A model generated the notes under the pieces. That model was not told where the DNA came from. It was given only the letters and a program-made list of their open reading frames with translations, and made no database searches. Positions 28,045-39,169 of a DNA stretch of 64,000 bases are shown here, piece by piece. A program made the position numbers and the translations under genes. The DNA is from Neisseria meningitidis (GTDB lineage Bacteria > Pseudomonadota > Gammaproteobacteria > Burkholderiales > Neisseriaceae), in contig NZ_LR134525.1 in assembly GCF_900638555.1 (NCBI RefSeq), positions 2,046,001 through 2,110,000 of the forward strand, written 5' to 3'. Each line of letters begins with the position of its first letter. Within the stretch, counting starts at the first letter, position 1.

Positions 28045-28470
28045 CTCAAAATCGGATGTGGTTCCGGTATTTGGGGCTTTGATTAGGGATGCGGACTTTC
28101 AATATATTTTTCTCAGCTACAACAACGAAGGCTTGATGTCTGTCGGGCAGGTAAGGGAGATTTTTGAGCGTTTCGGCAAATATAATTTGGTTCAAACGGA
28201 ATATCGGCGTTTTAAGGCAGATAAGACAGAAAACCGTAATCATAAGGCAAATTCGATATTCGAATATCTGCATGAGACCTTTGCAAAAATAGTCTGTTAA
28301 CGAAATTTGACGCATAAAAATGCGCCAAAAAATTTTCAATTGCCTAAAACCTTCCTAATATTGAGCAAAAAGTAGGAAAAATCAGAAAAGTTTTGCATTT
28401 TGAAAATGAGATTGAGCATAAAATTTTAGTAACCTATGTTATTGCAAAGGTCTCTGCATATTTTAGAAAA
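28045..28470 (+). pseudogene. C-terminal remnant of an adenine-specific DNA methyltransferase, split by an ATR element
   Basis: The frame running to 28300 contains YIFLSYNNEGLMSVGQV and YRRFKADKTENRNHKANS, the conserved C-terminal part of Dam/M.FokI-type N6-adenine methyltransferases. There is no catalytic DPPY motif or N-terminus, and upstream lies the tRNA-Asp terminator. After FEYLH the frame is cut by the ATR element at 28274-28454. Removing the ATR and one copy of its 5-bp duplication joins FEYLH to ILEKT, restoring the usual ending. A relic of a restriction-modification gene next to a tRNA cluster. Confidence 0.7.
28274..28454. mobile_element. ATR element (181-bp MITE-like repeat), copy 1
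   Basis: AT-rich element with terminal inverted repeats GAGACCTTTGCAA / TTGCAAAGGTCTC and no coding capacity. It is flanked by a 5-bp direct repeat TGCAT (28269-28273 and 28455-28459). A second, almost identical copy is at 43201-43381. Confidence 0.92.
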
Positions 28471-28477
28471 GACCTTT

Positions 28478-28632
28478 TATAGTGGATTAACAAAAACCAG
28501 TACAGCGTTGCCTCGCCTTAGCTCAAAGAGAACGATTCTCTAAGGTGCTGAAGCACCAAGTGAATCGATTCCGTACTATCCGTACTGTCTGCGGCTTCGT
28601 CGCCTTGTCCTGATTTTTGTTAATCCACTATA
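28478..28632. repeat. Correia repeat element (full length)
   Basis: 155 bp, TATAGTGGATTAAC to TTAATCCACTATA, between the methyltransferase remnant and the transporter remnant. Confidence 0.97.
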
Positions 28633-28640
28633 AAAATTCT

Positions 28641-28776
28641 TGCCGGATACTGCAAACAACGCCGGTTTGCATTCCTGATGGCGGTGGTTTTCTTAGACGA
28701 ACGCCCGAACACGCAGGAATGGATAGGCTTGGGGCTGGTTACGGCGGGCGTGTTGACGCTGGCACTGAAACGGTAA
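28641..28776 (+). pseudogene. C-terminal fragment of an EamA/DMT-type transporter
   Basis: The frame ending at TAA 28774-28776 reads FAFLMAVVFLDERPNTQEW and then IGLGLVTAGVLTLALKR, which is the final helix pair of a drug/metabolite transporter (L(G/D)E followed by a glycine-rich helix). No N-terminal part is present; the Correia element abuts its left end. A decayed fragment, not expressed as a protein in this form. Confidence 0.6.
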
Positions 28777-28796
28777 AGCCGCAAGAAATAAATGAA

Positions 28797-28828
28797 ATGC
28801 CGTCTAAAAAACTGTTTTCAGACGGCAT
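28797..28828. terminator. Paired uptake-sequence hairpin downstream of sdaA
   Basis: ATGCCGTCTAAA (one mismatch) and inverted TTCAGACGGCAT, 18 bases beyond the sdaA stop. Confidence 0.55.
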
Positions 28829-28846
28829 TTTCGTTTCTGTCCATCC

Positions 28847-30386
28847 TCAGCACTCGACCACGCGCACGGATACGGGGACGGCTTTTTTCCGGAGCGTGGC
28901 GGCGAGTCCGGCAAGCGAGGTTTCTTTGTAGGTGGACTTCATGTCGCGCCCTGTCTGTAACATGGTTCGGATGACTTCGTCGAGCGAGACTTTTTTGTCC
29001 GTGCCGTCTTCCAAAAGCGCGAGGGTGCCGAGTTTGAGGGCTTTTTCGGCGGCGATGCCGTTGCGCTCGATGCAGGGGATTTGCACCAGTCCGCCGACGG
29101 GGTCGCAAGTCAGCCCCAAATGGTGTTCCATCGCCATTTCGGCGGCGTTTTCCACTTGTTTGGGCGTGCCGCCGATGACTTCGGCATATGCGCCCGCCGC
29201 CATCGAACACGCTACGCCGACTTCGCCCTGACAGCCGACATCCGCACCGGAAATGGAGGCGTTGGTCTTGTAGAGGATGCCGATTGCGCCTGCGGTGAGC
29301 AGGAAGTTTTCGACGCGTTCCTGTGTGGCGTGCGGATTGAACTTGCGGAAATAGTGCAATACGGCGGGAATGATGCCTGCCGCGCCGTTGGTCGGTGCGG
29401 TAACGACGCGTCCGCCGACGGCGTTTTCTTCGTTGACCGCCATGGCGTACACCATCGGCCAGAGCTGGGTGTTGACGATTTCGGTTTCGCGCAGGACTTT
29501 GAGCTTGGCGGCAAGCTGCGGGGCGCGGCGGCGGACGTTCAATCCGCCGGGCAGTTCGCCGTCCGCACCCAAGCCGCGTTTGATGCAGCCTTCCATAACC
29601 TCGGCAACGGCAGCGGCGCGGCGGCGGATTTCGGCTTCGCCGCATCCGGCAAGCGCGGCTTCGTTTGCCAACACGACTTCGGAGATGTCGAGCCGGTTCA
29701 GACGGCATCGGGCAAGCAGTTCGGCGCAACTGGTATAGGGATAGGGAACGGCTTTTTCCGTTTCCGCCTGCCGGTCAAAATCTTCTTCGGTAACGACAAA
29801 GCCGCCGCCGACCGAATAATAAACCTGTTCCTTCAATACCGTGCCGTCTGAAGCATAGGCGGTAAAACGCAGACCGTTGGGGTGTTTGGGCAGCACTTGA
29901 TTGCCGAGTATGTTCAGGTCGCGGTCGGGGATGAAGCGGATTTCTTGCCCGTTGAGCCGGAGGATGTGCTGCGTGCGGATGCGTTCGAGGCGTTCGGGAA
30001 TGCCGGCAAGCGGGATGTCGTGCGGCAGGCTGCCTTCCAAACCGAGCATCAGCGCGTCAAATGTACCGTGTCCGTATCCGGTCAGTGCGAGCGAGCCGTA
30101 AATGTCGATGACGATGCGAACAGCCTGTGCATCCAAACCTGTCGCAAAGGCGGCGGCTGCCTTCATCGGGCCGACCGTATGCGAACTGGAAGGCCCGATA
30201 CCGATTTTGAAAATATAGTGGATTAAATTTAAACCAGTACAGCGTTGCCTCGCCTTAGCTCAAAGAGAACGATTCTCTAAGGTGCTGAAGCACCAAGTGA
30301 ATCGGTTCCGTACTATTTGTACTGTCTGCGGCTTCGTCGCCTTGTCCTGATTTTTGTTAATCCACTATATCAAAAATGCTGATCAT
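28847..30386 (-). pseudogene. sdaA: L-serine ammonia-lyase, split near its start by a Correia element
   Basis: The original start is ATG 30386 followed by ISIFDI; the next base is the edge of the Correia element at 30214-30369. On the far side the frame resumes FKIGIGPSSSHTVGPM and continues to 28847 with the full SdaA body, including cluster-binding cysteines (for example CDPVGGLVQIPC, GADVGCQGEVGVACSM). The first possible start after the insertion is ATG 30166 (439 residues), which would lose the GPSSSHT serine-binding segment. No start codon lies between the last stop in the element and that ATG. The enzyme deaminates serine to pyruvate; here it is probably inactive. Confidence 0.88.
30214..30369. 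repeat. Correia repeat element inserted in sdaA
   Basis: 156 bp. The left end is the TATAGTGGATTAAATTTAAACC variant and the right end the TTTTTGTTAATCCACTATA variant, so it is a hybrid of the two end types. It splits sdaA after codon 7 with a TA target. Confidence 0.96.
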
Positions 30387-30440
30387 GGTTTTGCTCCGAA
30401 AGGCGGTTTCAGACGGCATGGCTTCCGTTTGACAAACCAA

Positions 30441-30472
30441 AAGGAGACGCGGCACGATGCCCGTCTCCTTTT
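30441..30472 (-). terminator. Rho-independent terminator of gyrB
   Basis: Stem GGAGACG / CGTCTCC with T or A runs on both sides, 13 bases after the gyrB stop. Confidence 0.8.
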
Positions 30473-30484
30473 TTAAAACGGCAC

Positions 30485-32989
<2,505 letters not shown>

Positions 32990-33144
32990 CTAATTCAGCG
33001 TTATCCGCATCAGTGTGCCGCCGGGAAAAGATGAAACGGTACGTTTGCCTCCGGCATCAGGTCGGGGATTGTCCCGTAAAGTGGCAAAAGCGTTTTTTTG
33101 CCACTAAAATCTACACCCTATACTTTTCGGACAGGGGCGCGGAA

Positions 33145-34017
33145 ATGGAAATATGGAATATGTTGGACACTTGGCTCGGTGCCGTCCCGATACGTGCGGA
33201 GGCGGTCGAATCCGTGGCGGTGGTCGCGGCTTTGCTGCTGGCGCGCGCCCTTCTGTTGAATATCCACTTCAAACGGCATCCGGATTTCGGCATCGAAAGC
33301 AAGCGGCGGTTTTTGGTTGCCAGCCGCAATATAACGCTGCTTTTGGTGCTGTTTTCGCTGGCATTTATCTGGTCGGCGCAAATCCAAACGCTGGCTTTGT
33401 CGATGTTTGCGGTGGCGGCGGCGGTCGTCGTGGCGACGAAGGAACTGATTATGTGTCTGTCGGGCAGCATTTTAAGGTCTGCCACCCAGCAATACTCGGT
33501 CGGCGACTATATCGAAATCAACGGCCTGCGCGGGCGCGTGGTCGACATCAACCTGTTGAACACGCTGATGATGCAGGTCGGTCCGAACCCCTTGGTCGGA
33601 CAGCTTGCGGGAACCACCGTTTCTTTCCCCAACAGCCTGTTGTTGAGCCACCCCGTGCGCCGCGACAATATTTTGGGCGACTACGTCATCCATACGGTCG
33701 AAATCCCGGTTCCCATCCATTTGGATTCGGATGAAGCCGTATGCCGTCTGAAAGCCGTACTCGAGCCCTTGTGCGCGCCCTACATCCCCGCCATCCAACG
33801 GCATTTGGAAAACGTGCAGGCGGAAAAACTGTTTATCACGCCCGCCGCCAAACCGCGCGTTACCCGCGTGCCGTACGATGACAAGGCATACCGCATCATC
33901 GTCCGCTTCGCCTCCCCCGTTTCAAAGCGGCTGGAAATCCAACAGGCGGTTATGGACGAATTTTTGCGCGTACAATACCGCCTGTTAAATTACCCCGCCG
34001 GCTCCGAAACACTTTAA
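33145..34017 (+). CDS. MscS-family mechanosensitive channel-like protein
   Basis: 290 residues from ATG 33145 preceded by GGGGCGCGG. Three hydrophobic segments at about 20-38, 55-75 and 80-105, with the pore-like helix MFAVAAAVVVATKELIMCLSGS, then the MscS beta domain (YSVGDYIEINGLRGRVVDINLL) at about 116-170 and an alpha/beta C-terminus. Expected to release solutes on osmotic downshift. The helix before the beta domain is less Gly/Ala-regular than in E. coli MscS, so gating may differ. Divergent from gyrB. Confidence 0.87.
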   Translation: MEIWNMLDTWLGAVPIRAEAVESVAVVAALLLARALLLNIHFKRHPDFGIESKRRFLVASRNITLLLVLFSLAFIWSAQIQTLALSMFAVAAAVVVATKELIMCLSGSILRSATQQYSVGDYIEINGLRGRVVDINLLNTLMMQVGPNPLVGQLAGTTVSFPNSLLLSHPVRRDNILGDYVIHTVEIPVPIHLDSDEAVCRLKAVLEPLCAPYIPAIQRHLENVQAEKLFITPAAKPRVTRVPYDDKAYRIIVRFASPVSKRLEIQQAVMDEFLRVQYRLLNYPAGSETL

Positions 34018-34104
34018 CTTTCCCCGACCGACCCCATTTCCGGCTTCAGACGGCATATTGCCGATATGCTGTCTGAAGCACAACACGCAAAGGAAACCCA
34101 TCTT

Positions 34105-36141
34105 ATGACTGACAACGCACTGCTCCATTTGGGCGAAGAACCCCGTTTTGATCAAATCAAAACCGAAGACATCAAACCCGCCCTGCAAACCGCCATTGCC
34201 GAAGCGCGCGAACAAATCGCCGCCATCAAAGCCCAAACGCACACCGGCTGGGCAAACACTGTCGAACCCCTGACCGGCATCACCGAACGCGTCGGCAGGA
34301 TTTGGGGCGTGGTGTCGCACCTCAACTCCGTCACCGACACGCCCGAACTGCGCGCCGCCTACAATGAATTAATGCCCGAAATTACCGTCTTCTTCACCGA
34401 AATCGGACAAGACATCGAGCTGTACAACCGCTTCAAAACCATCAAAAACTCCCCCGAGTTCGACACCCTCTCCCACGCGCAAAAAACCAAACTCAACCAC
34501 GATCTGCGCGATTTCGTCCTCAGCGGCGCGGAACTGCCGCCCGAACAGCAGGCAGAATTGGCAAAACTGCAAACCGAAGGCGCGCAACTTTCCGCCAAAT
34601 TCTCCCAAAACGTCCTAGACGCGACCGACGCGTTCGGCATTTACTTTGACGATGCCGCACCGCTTGCCGGCATTCCCGAAGACGCGCTCGCCATGTTTGC
34701 CGCTGCCGCGCAAAGCGAAGGCAAAACAGGCTACAAAATCGGTTTGCAGATTCCGCACTACCTCGCCGTCATCCAATACGCCGACAACCGCAAACTGCGC
34801 GAACAAATCTACCGCGCCTACGTTACCCGCGCCAGCGAGCTTTCAGACGACGGCAAATTCGACAACACCGCCAACATCGACCGCACGCTCGAAAACGCCC
34901 TGCAAACCGCCAAACTGCTCGGCTTCAAAAACTACGCCGAATTGTCGCTGGCAACCAAAATGGCGGACACCCCCGAACAAGTTTTAAACTTCCTGCACGA
35001 CCTCGCCCGCCGCGCCAAACCCTACGCCGAAAAAGACCTCGCCGAAGTCAAAGCCTTCGCCCGCGAAAGCCTCGGCCTCGCCGATTTGCAACCGTGGGAC
35101 TTGGGCTACGCCGGCGAAAAACTGCGCGAAGCCAAATACGCATTCAGCGAAACCGAAGTCAAAAAATACTTCCCCGTCGGCAAAGTATTAAACGGACTGT
35201 TCGCCCAAATCAAAAAACTCTACGGCATCGGATTTACCGAAAAAACCGTCCCCGTCTGGCACAAAGACGTGCGCTATTTTGAATTGCAACAAAACGGCGA
35301 AACCATAGGCGGCGTTTATATGGATTTGTACGCACGCGAAGGCAAACGCGGCGGCGCGTGGATGAACGACTACAAAGGCCGCCGCCGTTTTTCAGACGGC
35401 ACGCTGCAACTGCCCACCGCCTACCTCGTCTGCAACTTCACCCCGCCCGTCGGCGGCAAAGAAGCCCGCTTGAGCCATGACGAAATCCTCACCCTCTTCC
35501 ACGAAACCGGACACGGCCTGCACCACCTGCTTACCCAAGTCGACGAACTGGGCGTATCCGGCATCAACGGCGTAGAATGGGACGCAGTCGAACTGCCCAG
35601 TCAGTTTATGGAAAATTTCGTTTGGGAATACAATGTCTTGGCGCAAATGTCCGCCCACGAAGAAACCGGCGTTCCCCTGCCGAAAGAACTCTTCGACAAA
35701 ATGCTCGCCGCCAAAAACTTCCAACGCGGAATGTTCCTCGTCCGCCAAATGGAGTTCGCCCTCTTTGATATGATGATTTACAGCGAAGACGACGAAGGCC
35801 GTCTGAAAAACTGGCAACAGGTTTTAGACAGCGTGCGCAAAGAAGTCGCCGTCGTCCGACCGCCCGAATACAACCGCTTCGCCAACAGCTTCGGCCACAT
35901 CTTCGCAGGCGGCTATTCCGCAGGCTATTACAGCTACGCGTGGGCGGAAGTATTGAGCGCGGACGCATACGCCGCCTTTGAAGAAAGCGACGATGTCGCC
36001 GCCACAGGCAAACGCTTTTGGCAGGAAATCCTCGCCGTCGGCGGATCGCGCAGCGCGGCAGAATCCTTCAAAGCCTTCCGCGGACGCGAACCGAGCATAG
36101 ACGCACTCTTGCGCCACAGCGGCTTCGACAACGCGGCTTGA
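34105..36141 (+). CDS. prlC: Oligopeptidase A (M3 metallopeptidase)
   Basis: 678 residues from ATG 34105 with AAAGGAAACCC upstream. The zinc motif LFHETGHGLHHLL is at about 469-481, and the downstream GVEWDAVELPSQFMENF completes the M3 signature. A cytoplasmic peptidase that degrades signal peptides and short peptides. Its position next to mntP, pilE and katA matches the class II pilin locus of meningococci. Confidence 0.95.
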   Translation: MTDNALLHLGEEPRFDQIKTEDIKPALQTAIAEAREQIAAIKAQTHTGWANTVEPLTGITERVGRIWGVVSHLNSVTDTPELRAAYNELMPEITVFFTEIGQDIELYNRFKTIKNSPEFDTLSHAQKTKLNHDLRDFVLSGAELPPEQQAELAKLQTEGAQLSAKFSQNVLDATDAFGIYFDDAAPLAGIPEDALAMFAAAAQSEGKTGYKIGLQIPHYLAVIQYADNRKLREQIYRAYVTRASELSDDGKFDNTANIDRTLENALQTAKLLGFKNYAELSLATKMADTPEQVLNFLHDLARRAKPYAEKDLAEVKAFARESLGLADLQPWDLGYAGEKLREAKYAFSETEVKKYFPVGKVLNGLFAQIKKLYGIGFTEKTVPVWHKDVRYFELQQNGETIGGVYMDLYAREGKRGGAWMNDYKGRRRFSDGTLQLPTAYLVCNFTPPVGGKEARLSHDEILTLFHETGHGLHHLLTQVDELGVSGINGVEWDAVELPSQFMENFVWEYNVLAQMSAHEETGVPLPKELFDKMLAAKNFQRGMFLVRQMEFALFDMMIYSEDDEGRLKNWQQVLDSVRKEVAVVRPPEYNRFANSFGHIFAGGYSAGYYSYAWAEVLSADAYAAFEESDDVAATGKRFWQEILAVGGSRSAAESFKAFRGREPSIDALLRHSGFDNAA

Positions 36142-36157
36142 TCGATGTGAACAAAAA

Positions 36158-36196
36158 ATGCCGTCTGAAACAATCAAACAGTGTTTCAGACGGCAT
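36158..36196. terminator. Paired uptake-sequence terminator of prlC
   Basis: Inverted ATGCCGTCTGAA pair 15 bases apart with extended AAA.../GTTTC stems, 16 bases after the prlC stop. Confidence 0.6.
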
Positions 36197-36285
36197 CAGC
36201 ATTTGCGCGGTTTCGTCATTTTCACAAAAACAGCAAACCAAAATCCCGCCATTCTCGCAAAAACAAAAAATCAAAAACAGTGGGC

Positions 36286-36311
36286 GTAGGGTGGGCTGAA
36301 GCCCACCCTAC
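36286..36311. repeat. REP-like palindrome (single)
   Basis: Perfect 26-bp palindrome GTAGGGTGGGCT-GA-AGCCCACCCTAC, the same core as the six repeats around the RAYT gene. Confidence 0.85.
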
Positions 36312-36364
36312 ATCCCACCTTACATCCCACCTTACGGATTCGCCCTACGCCCAAAAAATAAAAA

Positions 36365-36403
36365 ATGCCGTCTGAAACGGTCAAACAACGCTTCAGACAG
36401 CAT
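36365..36403. terminator. Paired uptake-sequence terminator of mntP
   Basis: ATGCCGTCTGAA and inverted TTCAGACAGCAT (one mismatch), 14 bases beyond the mntP stop. Confidence 0.55.
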
Positions 36404-36416
36404 TTTTTGGCAGTCC

Positions 36417-36983
36417 TTACCCGATCAGCCCCAAGTGCGACAAGAGTGTCCAAGTGCCGATGGCGATCAGCACCAGCCCGCCGGCAAACTCCGCACGTTT
36501 CCCAAACAGCCCGCCCAACGCCCCGCCCGCCGCCAGCCCGACCGCCACCATCACCGTCGTCGCCATACCGATGATTGCGGCGGCAAAGGCGATGTTTACC
36601 TCCATAAACGCCAAGCCCACCCCGACTATCATGGAATCAATACTGGTTCCAAAAGCAGTCAAAACCGTCATCCATAGGCTTTCCCGTTTGCTTTCGCGCA
36701 CATCTTCCGCCTTGCCGGACAGCCCTTCGCGCATCATTTTCAGACCCAGCCCGCCCAGCAGGACGAAAGCCGCCCAATGGTCCCATTCGCTGATAAACGG
36801 TTTGGCATAAAAACCGCCTACCCAGCCTGCCAGCGGCGTGAGTGCCTCAACCGAGCCGAACACCAAAGCCGTTGCTGCAATTTTGCGCGGGGGCATCCTG
36901 ACCGCCGCACCCTTTGCCAGCGCGACGGCAAACGCATCCATCGACATCCCCAGCGCAATCAAGAGCAAAGCATAAAAACCCAT
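36417..36983 (-). CDS. mntP: Manganese efflux pump MntP/MntX
   Basis: 188 residues, six membrane helices in two homologous halves. The conserved aspartates occur in MSMDAFAVALAKGA (about 14-27) and FGTSIDSMIVGVGLAF (about 111-126), the hallmark of the MntP family. It exports Mn2+; the meningococcal protein is known as MntX and sets the Mn/Fe ratio. I saw no yybP-type riboswitch ahead of the gene; the 5' side is a REP region. Confidence 0.93.
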   Translation of the reverse strand: MGFYALLLIALGMSMDAFAVALAKGAAVRMPPRKIAATALVFGSVEALTPLAGWVGGFYAKPFISEWDHWAAFVLLGGLGLKMMREGLSGKAEDVRESKRESLWMTVLTAFGTSIDSMIVGVGLAFMEVNIAFAAAIIGMATTVMVAVGLAAGGALGGLFGKRAEFAGGLVLIAIGTWTLLSHLGLIG

Positions 36984-37140
36984 ACCGCACCCGTCCTTAA
37001 AAAGGGCGGATTATAGCAAAACAGCAAAACGCGAAAAACGCCGCGTAAAGCAGTTTTCGTGCGCGGGGCGGTTCGCAGGGGAATCCGGAACCGTAGGGCG
37101 GATGCGTCGGATGGAACGTAGGTGGGACTTAGGGCGGGTT

Positions 37141-37342
37141 GTAGGGTGGGCTTCAGCCCACCAATTCTGCCAAACCAACTCATCCAATCCCGCCAATTCC
37201 ACCGCATCAAGGGTTTTTGGCAAACCGTCGGGATTCGGCGGTTTCGGTTTTTGGCGGGGATTGGCGGAATGGTTGGTTTGGGTTGGTGGGAATGGTTGGA
37301 TTGGCGGAGGTGGTTGGATTGGTGGGCTGAAGCCCACCCTAC
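37141..37342. repeat. REPIN-like inverted REP pair upstream of mntP
   Basis: GTAGGGTGGGCTTCAGCCCACC at 37141 and the inverse GGTGGGCTGAAGCCCACC at 37321 bracket a CCAA/GGTT-rich stretch that is itself loosely palindromic. Region 36984-37434 otherwise holds no gene. Confidence 0.8.
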
Positions 37343-37434
37343 ACATCCACCCTACGCACCTACGCCTCACCCTACGTCCCGCCCGACTCATCTGCCCCGC
37401 GTCCGTCCTGCGGATTTTGGCGGCGGCGGGAGCT

Positions 37435-37935
37435 TTACCCTCCCCAATCCAAAGGGTAAATGCCTTTTTCAACGTCTTTGAAGAAGGAAGAATAACGCCA
37501 TTCCTTCACACTCGCCGCATACCCGTGTTTCACGGGGTTGAAATAAATATAATCCCGGTGGTTGTTTAAATCTTGTTCGTCCCGGATCAGGTGTTCCCAA
37601 AACCTGCGCTGCCAAATGCCGGCTTCGCGTTTTTTTGTTTTACTCCCGTTGGGGGCGCGGCACTCTTTGGGGATGAGTTGGGAAAACCGGGTTTTCAAAT
37701 ATGCAATCCGTATCGGGTAATCGTGGTCGCCTTCCGGCAGCCGCATAATGAAATGCAGGTGATCCGGCAAAATACAAATTGCCGCCGTTTCAAACGGATA
37801 ACGTGTTTTCGTTTCACGATAGGCGAGGCGCAGCCTGTCGATATGCCGTATCAGGTAATCCTTCGTCCTGTCTTGCAAAGCCAATGTGAAAAAATAGTGC
37901 GCCCCGCGCGTGAAGTCCCTCCGGTAATTTGACAT
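37435..37935 (-). CDS. REP-associated tyrosine transposase (RAYT, Y1 transposase family)
   Basis: 166 residues from ATG 37935. The metal-binding HUH-like motif is ILPDHLHFIMRLPEGD (about 55-70) and the likely catalytic tyrosine lies in YIYFNPVKHGY (about 139-149); WQRRFWEHLIRDEQDL matches the family. Single-domain RAYTs are thought to mobilise REP sequences. It is flanked on both sides by inverted REP pairs. Frame intact, so probably functional. Confidence 0.9.
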   Translation of the reverse strand: MSNYRRDFTRGAHYFFTLALQDRTKDYLIRHIDRLRLAYRETKTRYPFETAAICILPDHLHFIMRLPEGDHDYPIRIAYLKTRFSQLIPKECRAPNGSKTKKREAGIWQRRFWEHLIRDEQDLNNHRDYIYFNPVKHGYAASVKEWRYSSFFKDVEKGIYPLDWGG

Positions 37936-38073
37936 ATTTATCCCCTTTTTAGCCCGATGGGCGGAAACCTGTATTATTCCTTGTTTTCAGGGCGTGCGGG
38001 AGGATTTTTAGGGGATTTGCAGGGAAATGGGTAGGGAGGGCGTAGGGCTGATGTGTAGGCTGTAGGGTGTTTC

Positions 38074-38283
38074 GTAGGGTGGGCTTCAGCCCACCAACTC
38101 CACCAATCCAACCGAATCCAACCGAATCCAACCGTTTCCACCGCATCAAGGGTTTTGGCGAACCGGCGGGATTCGGTGGGTTTCGGTTTTCGGCGGGAAA
38201 TGGCGGAATTGGTGGGAGCGACGGCAGGGTGGGATTGGTGGAGTTGGTGGAATGGTGGAATGGTGGGCTAAAGCCCACCCTAC
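38074..38283. repeat. REPIN-like inverted REP pair between RAYT and pilE
   Basis: GTAGGGTGGGCTTCAGCCCACC at 38074 and GGTGGGCTAAAGCCCACC at 38262, with the same kind of inner sequence as the pair at 37141-37342. No gene in 37936-38367 apart from this and the pilE terminator. Confidence 0.8.
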
Positions 38284-38304
38284 AGCGGCAAAGGGGAATA
38301 GAAA

Positions 38305-38334
38305 ATGCCGCCCGAGCGGTTCGGGCGGCATTTG
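38305..38334 (-). terminator. Rho-independent terminator of pilE
   Basis: AAATGCCGCCCGA / TCGGGCGGCATTT stem with loop GCGGT; it resembles, but is not, a DUS pair. It lies 33 bases after the pilE stop. Confidence 0.75.
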
Positions 38335-38367
38335 TTTTCACGGCGGGGTCAAACCCGACCATTGTCC

Positions 38368-38799
38368 TTATTGGCGGCAGATAGATGGCAAGAATTTTGC
38401 TTTTACAGAACCTGCTTTACAAGTCCACTCGAACGAGCCTGAGTTTTGTTTGCCTTCCAGTACCAAGGTTGCGCCGCTGATGTCTTTGTTTACACCCTGA
38501 GTTTTCATTGTAGAAGTAATGGTAGCACCCGAAACTTCTACCTTAGCCACATACTTACCTGTAATCTCAGAAGCACTGGCAATACCTGCGGAAGCATTGT
38601 TTTTCGGGAATGTGCCTTTGTCGGAATAATACTCGACCACTGCGGTTTTTTGACCTTCGGCCAAAGTCAGGGCTTCGGACATTTGGGCGCGCGCGGTGTA
38701 GTCTTGGTATGCGGGCAGGGCGACGGCTGCCAAGATACCGACGATGGCGATGACGATCATCAGCTCGATCAGAGTGAAACCTTTTTGGATTGCTTTCAT
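38368..38799 (-). CDS. pilE: Type IV major pilin, class II PilE
   Basis: 143 residues. Seven-residue leader MKAIQKG precedes the cleavage site, then [20 protein letters not shown] with Glu5 of the mature protein. A disulfide loop is formed by WTCKAG and LPSICRQ. The short length and the location between prlC and katA fit the non-variable class II pilin; class I PilE is longer and starts [18 protein letters not shown] contains an NAS region where the pilin glycan may sit. No pilS cassettes are visible nearby, consistent with lack of pilin recombination. AGGAATC precedes the ATG. Builds pili for adhesion, twitching and DNA uptake. Confidence 0.9.
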   Translation of the reverse strand: MKAIQKGFTLIELMIVIAIVGILAAVALPAYQDYTARAQMSEALTLAEGQKTAVVEYYSDKGTFPKNNASAGIASASEITGKYVAKVEVSGATITSTMKTQGVNKDISGATLVLEGKQNSGSFEWTCKAGSVKAKFLPSICRQ

Positions 38800-39165
38800 T
38801 TGGATGATTCCTGTTTGAAAATGTTTAAGTTTGATTGGAAATTTGCGGCATCCGCCGCAAACGTAAACCCGTAATGTATTTGACCGTGGTCTTTTTTGCT
38901 TCGGTTCGCCTTCTTACCAGCAAGCGGCGTGCCAAAAACGGGTTCGGCTCGGCATTTTACAGAATATTTTTTATTTGTCCGTTTGGTATGGGTATTTTTT
39001 TATATCAACGCGGCGCGGCTTGCGGCGGAATAATGCGGTGGGCTGACGTTTTTTTGTCAGTTGTGACAATTTTTGTCAGTTTCGGGCTGACGTTTTTTGT
39101 CAGATTTTGTCAGATTGGGTTTTTTTTGGTTTTTTTGGGGGTGGGGTGGGATTGGCGGAATGACG
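38800..39165. promoter_or_regulatory. Upstream region of pilE with repeated TGTCAG motifs and a G-rich run
   Basis: No gene is seen. CTGACG-T-runs-TGTCAG palindromic units occur at 39043-39060, 39064-39080 and 39087-39103, with a further GTCAG at 39109-39113. Farther up, G5-T-G4-T-G3 at 39137-39150. The promoter itself should lie in the AT-rich 38800-38850, but no clear -35/-10 pair could be fixed. Confidence 0.35.
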
Positions 39166-39169
39166 AAAT

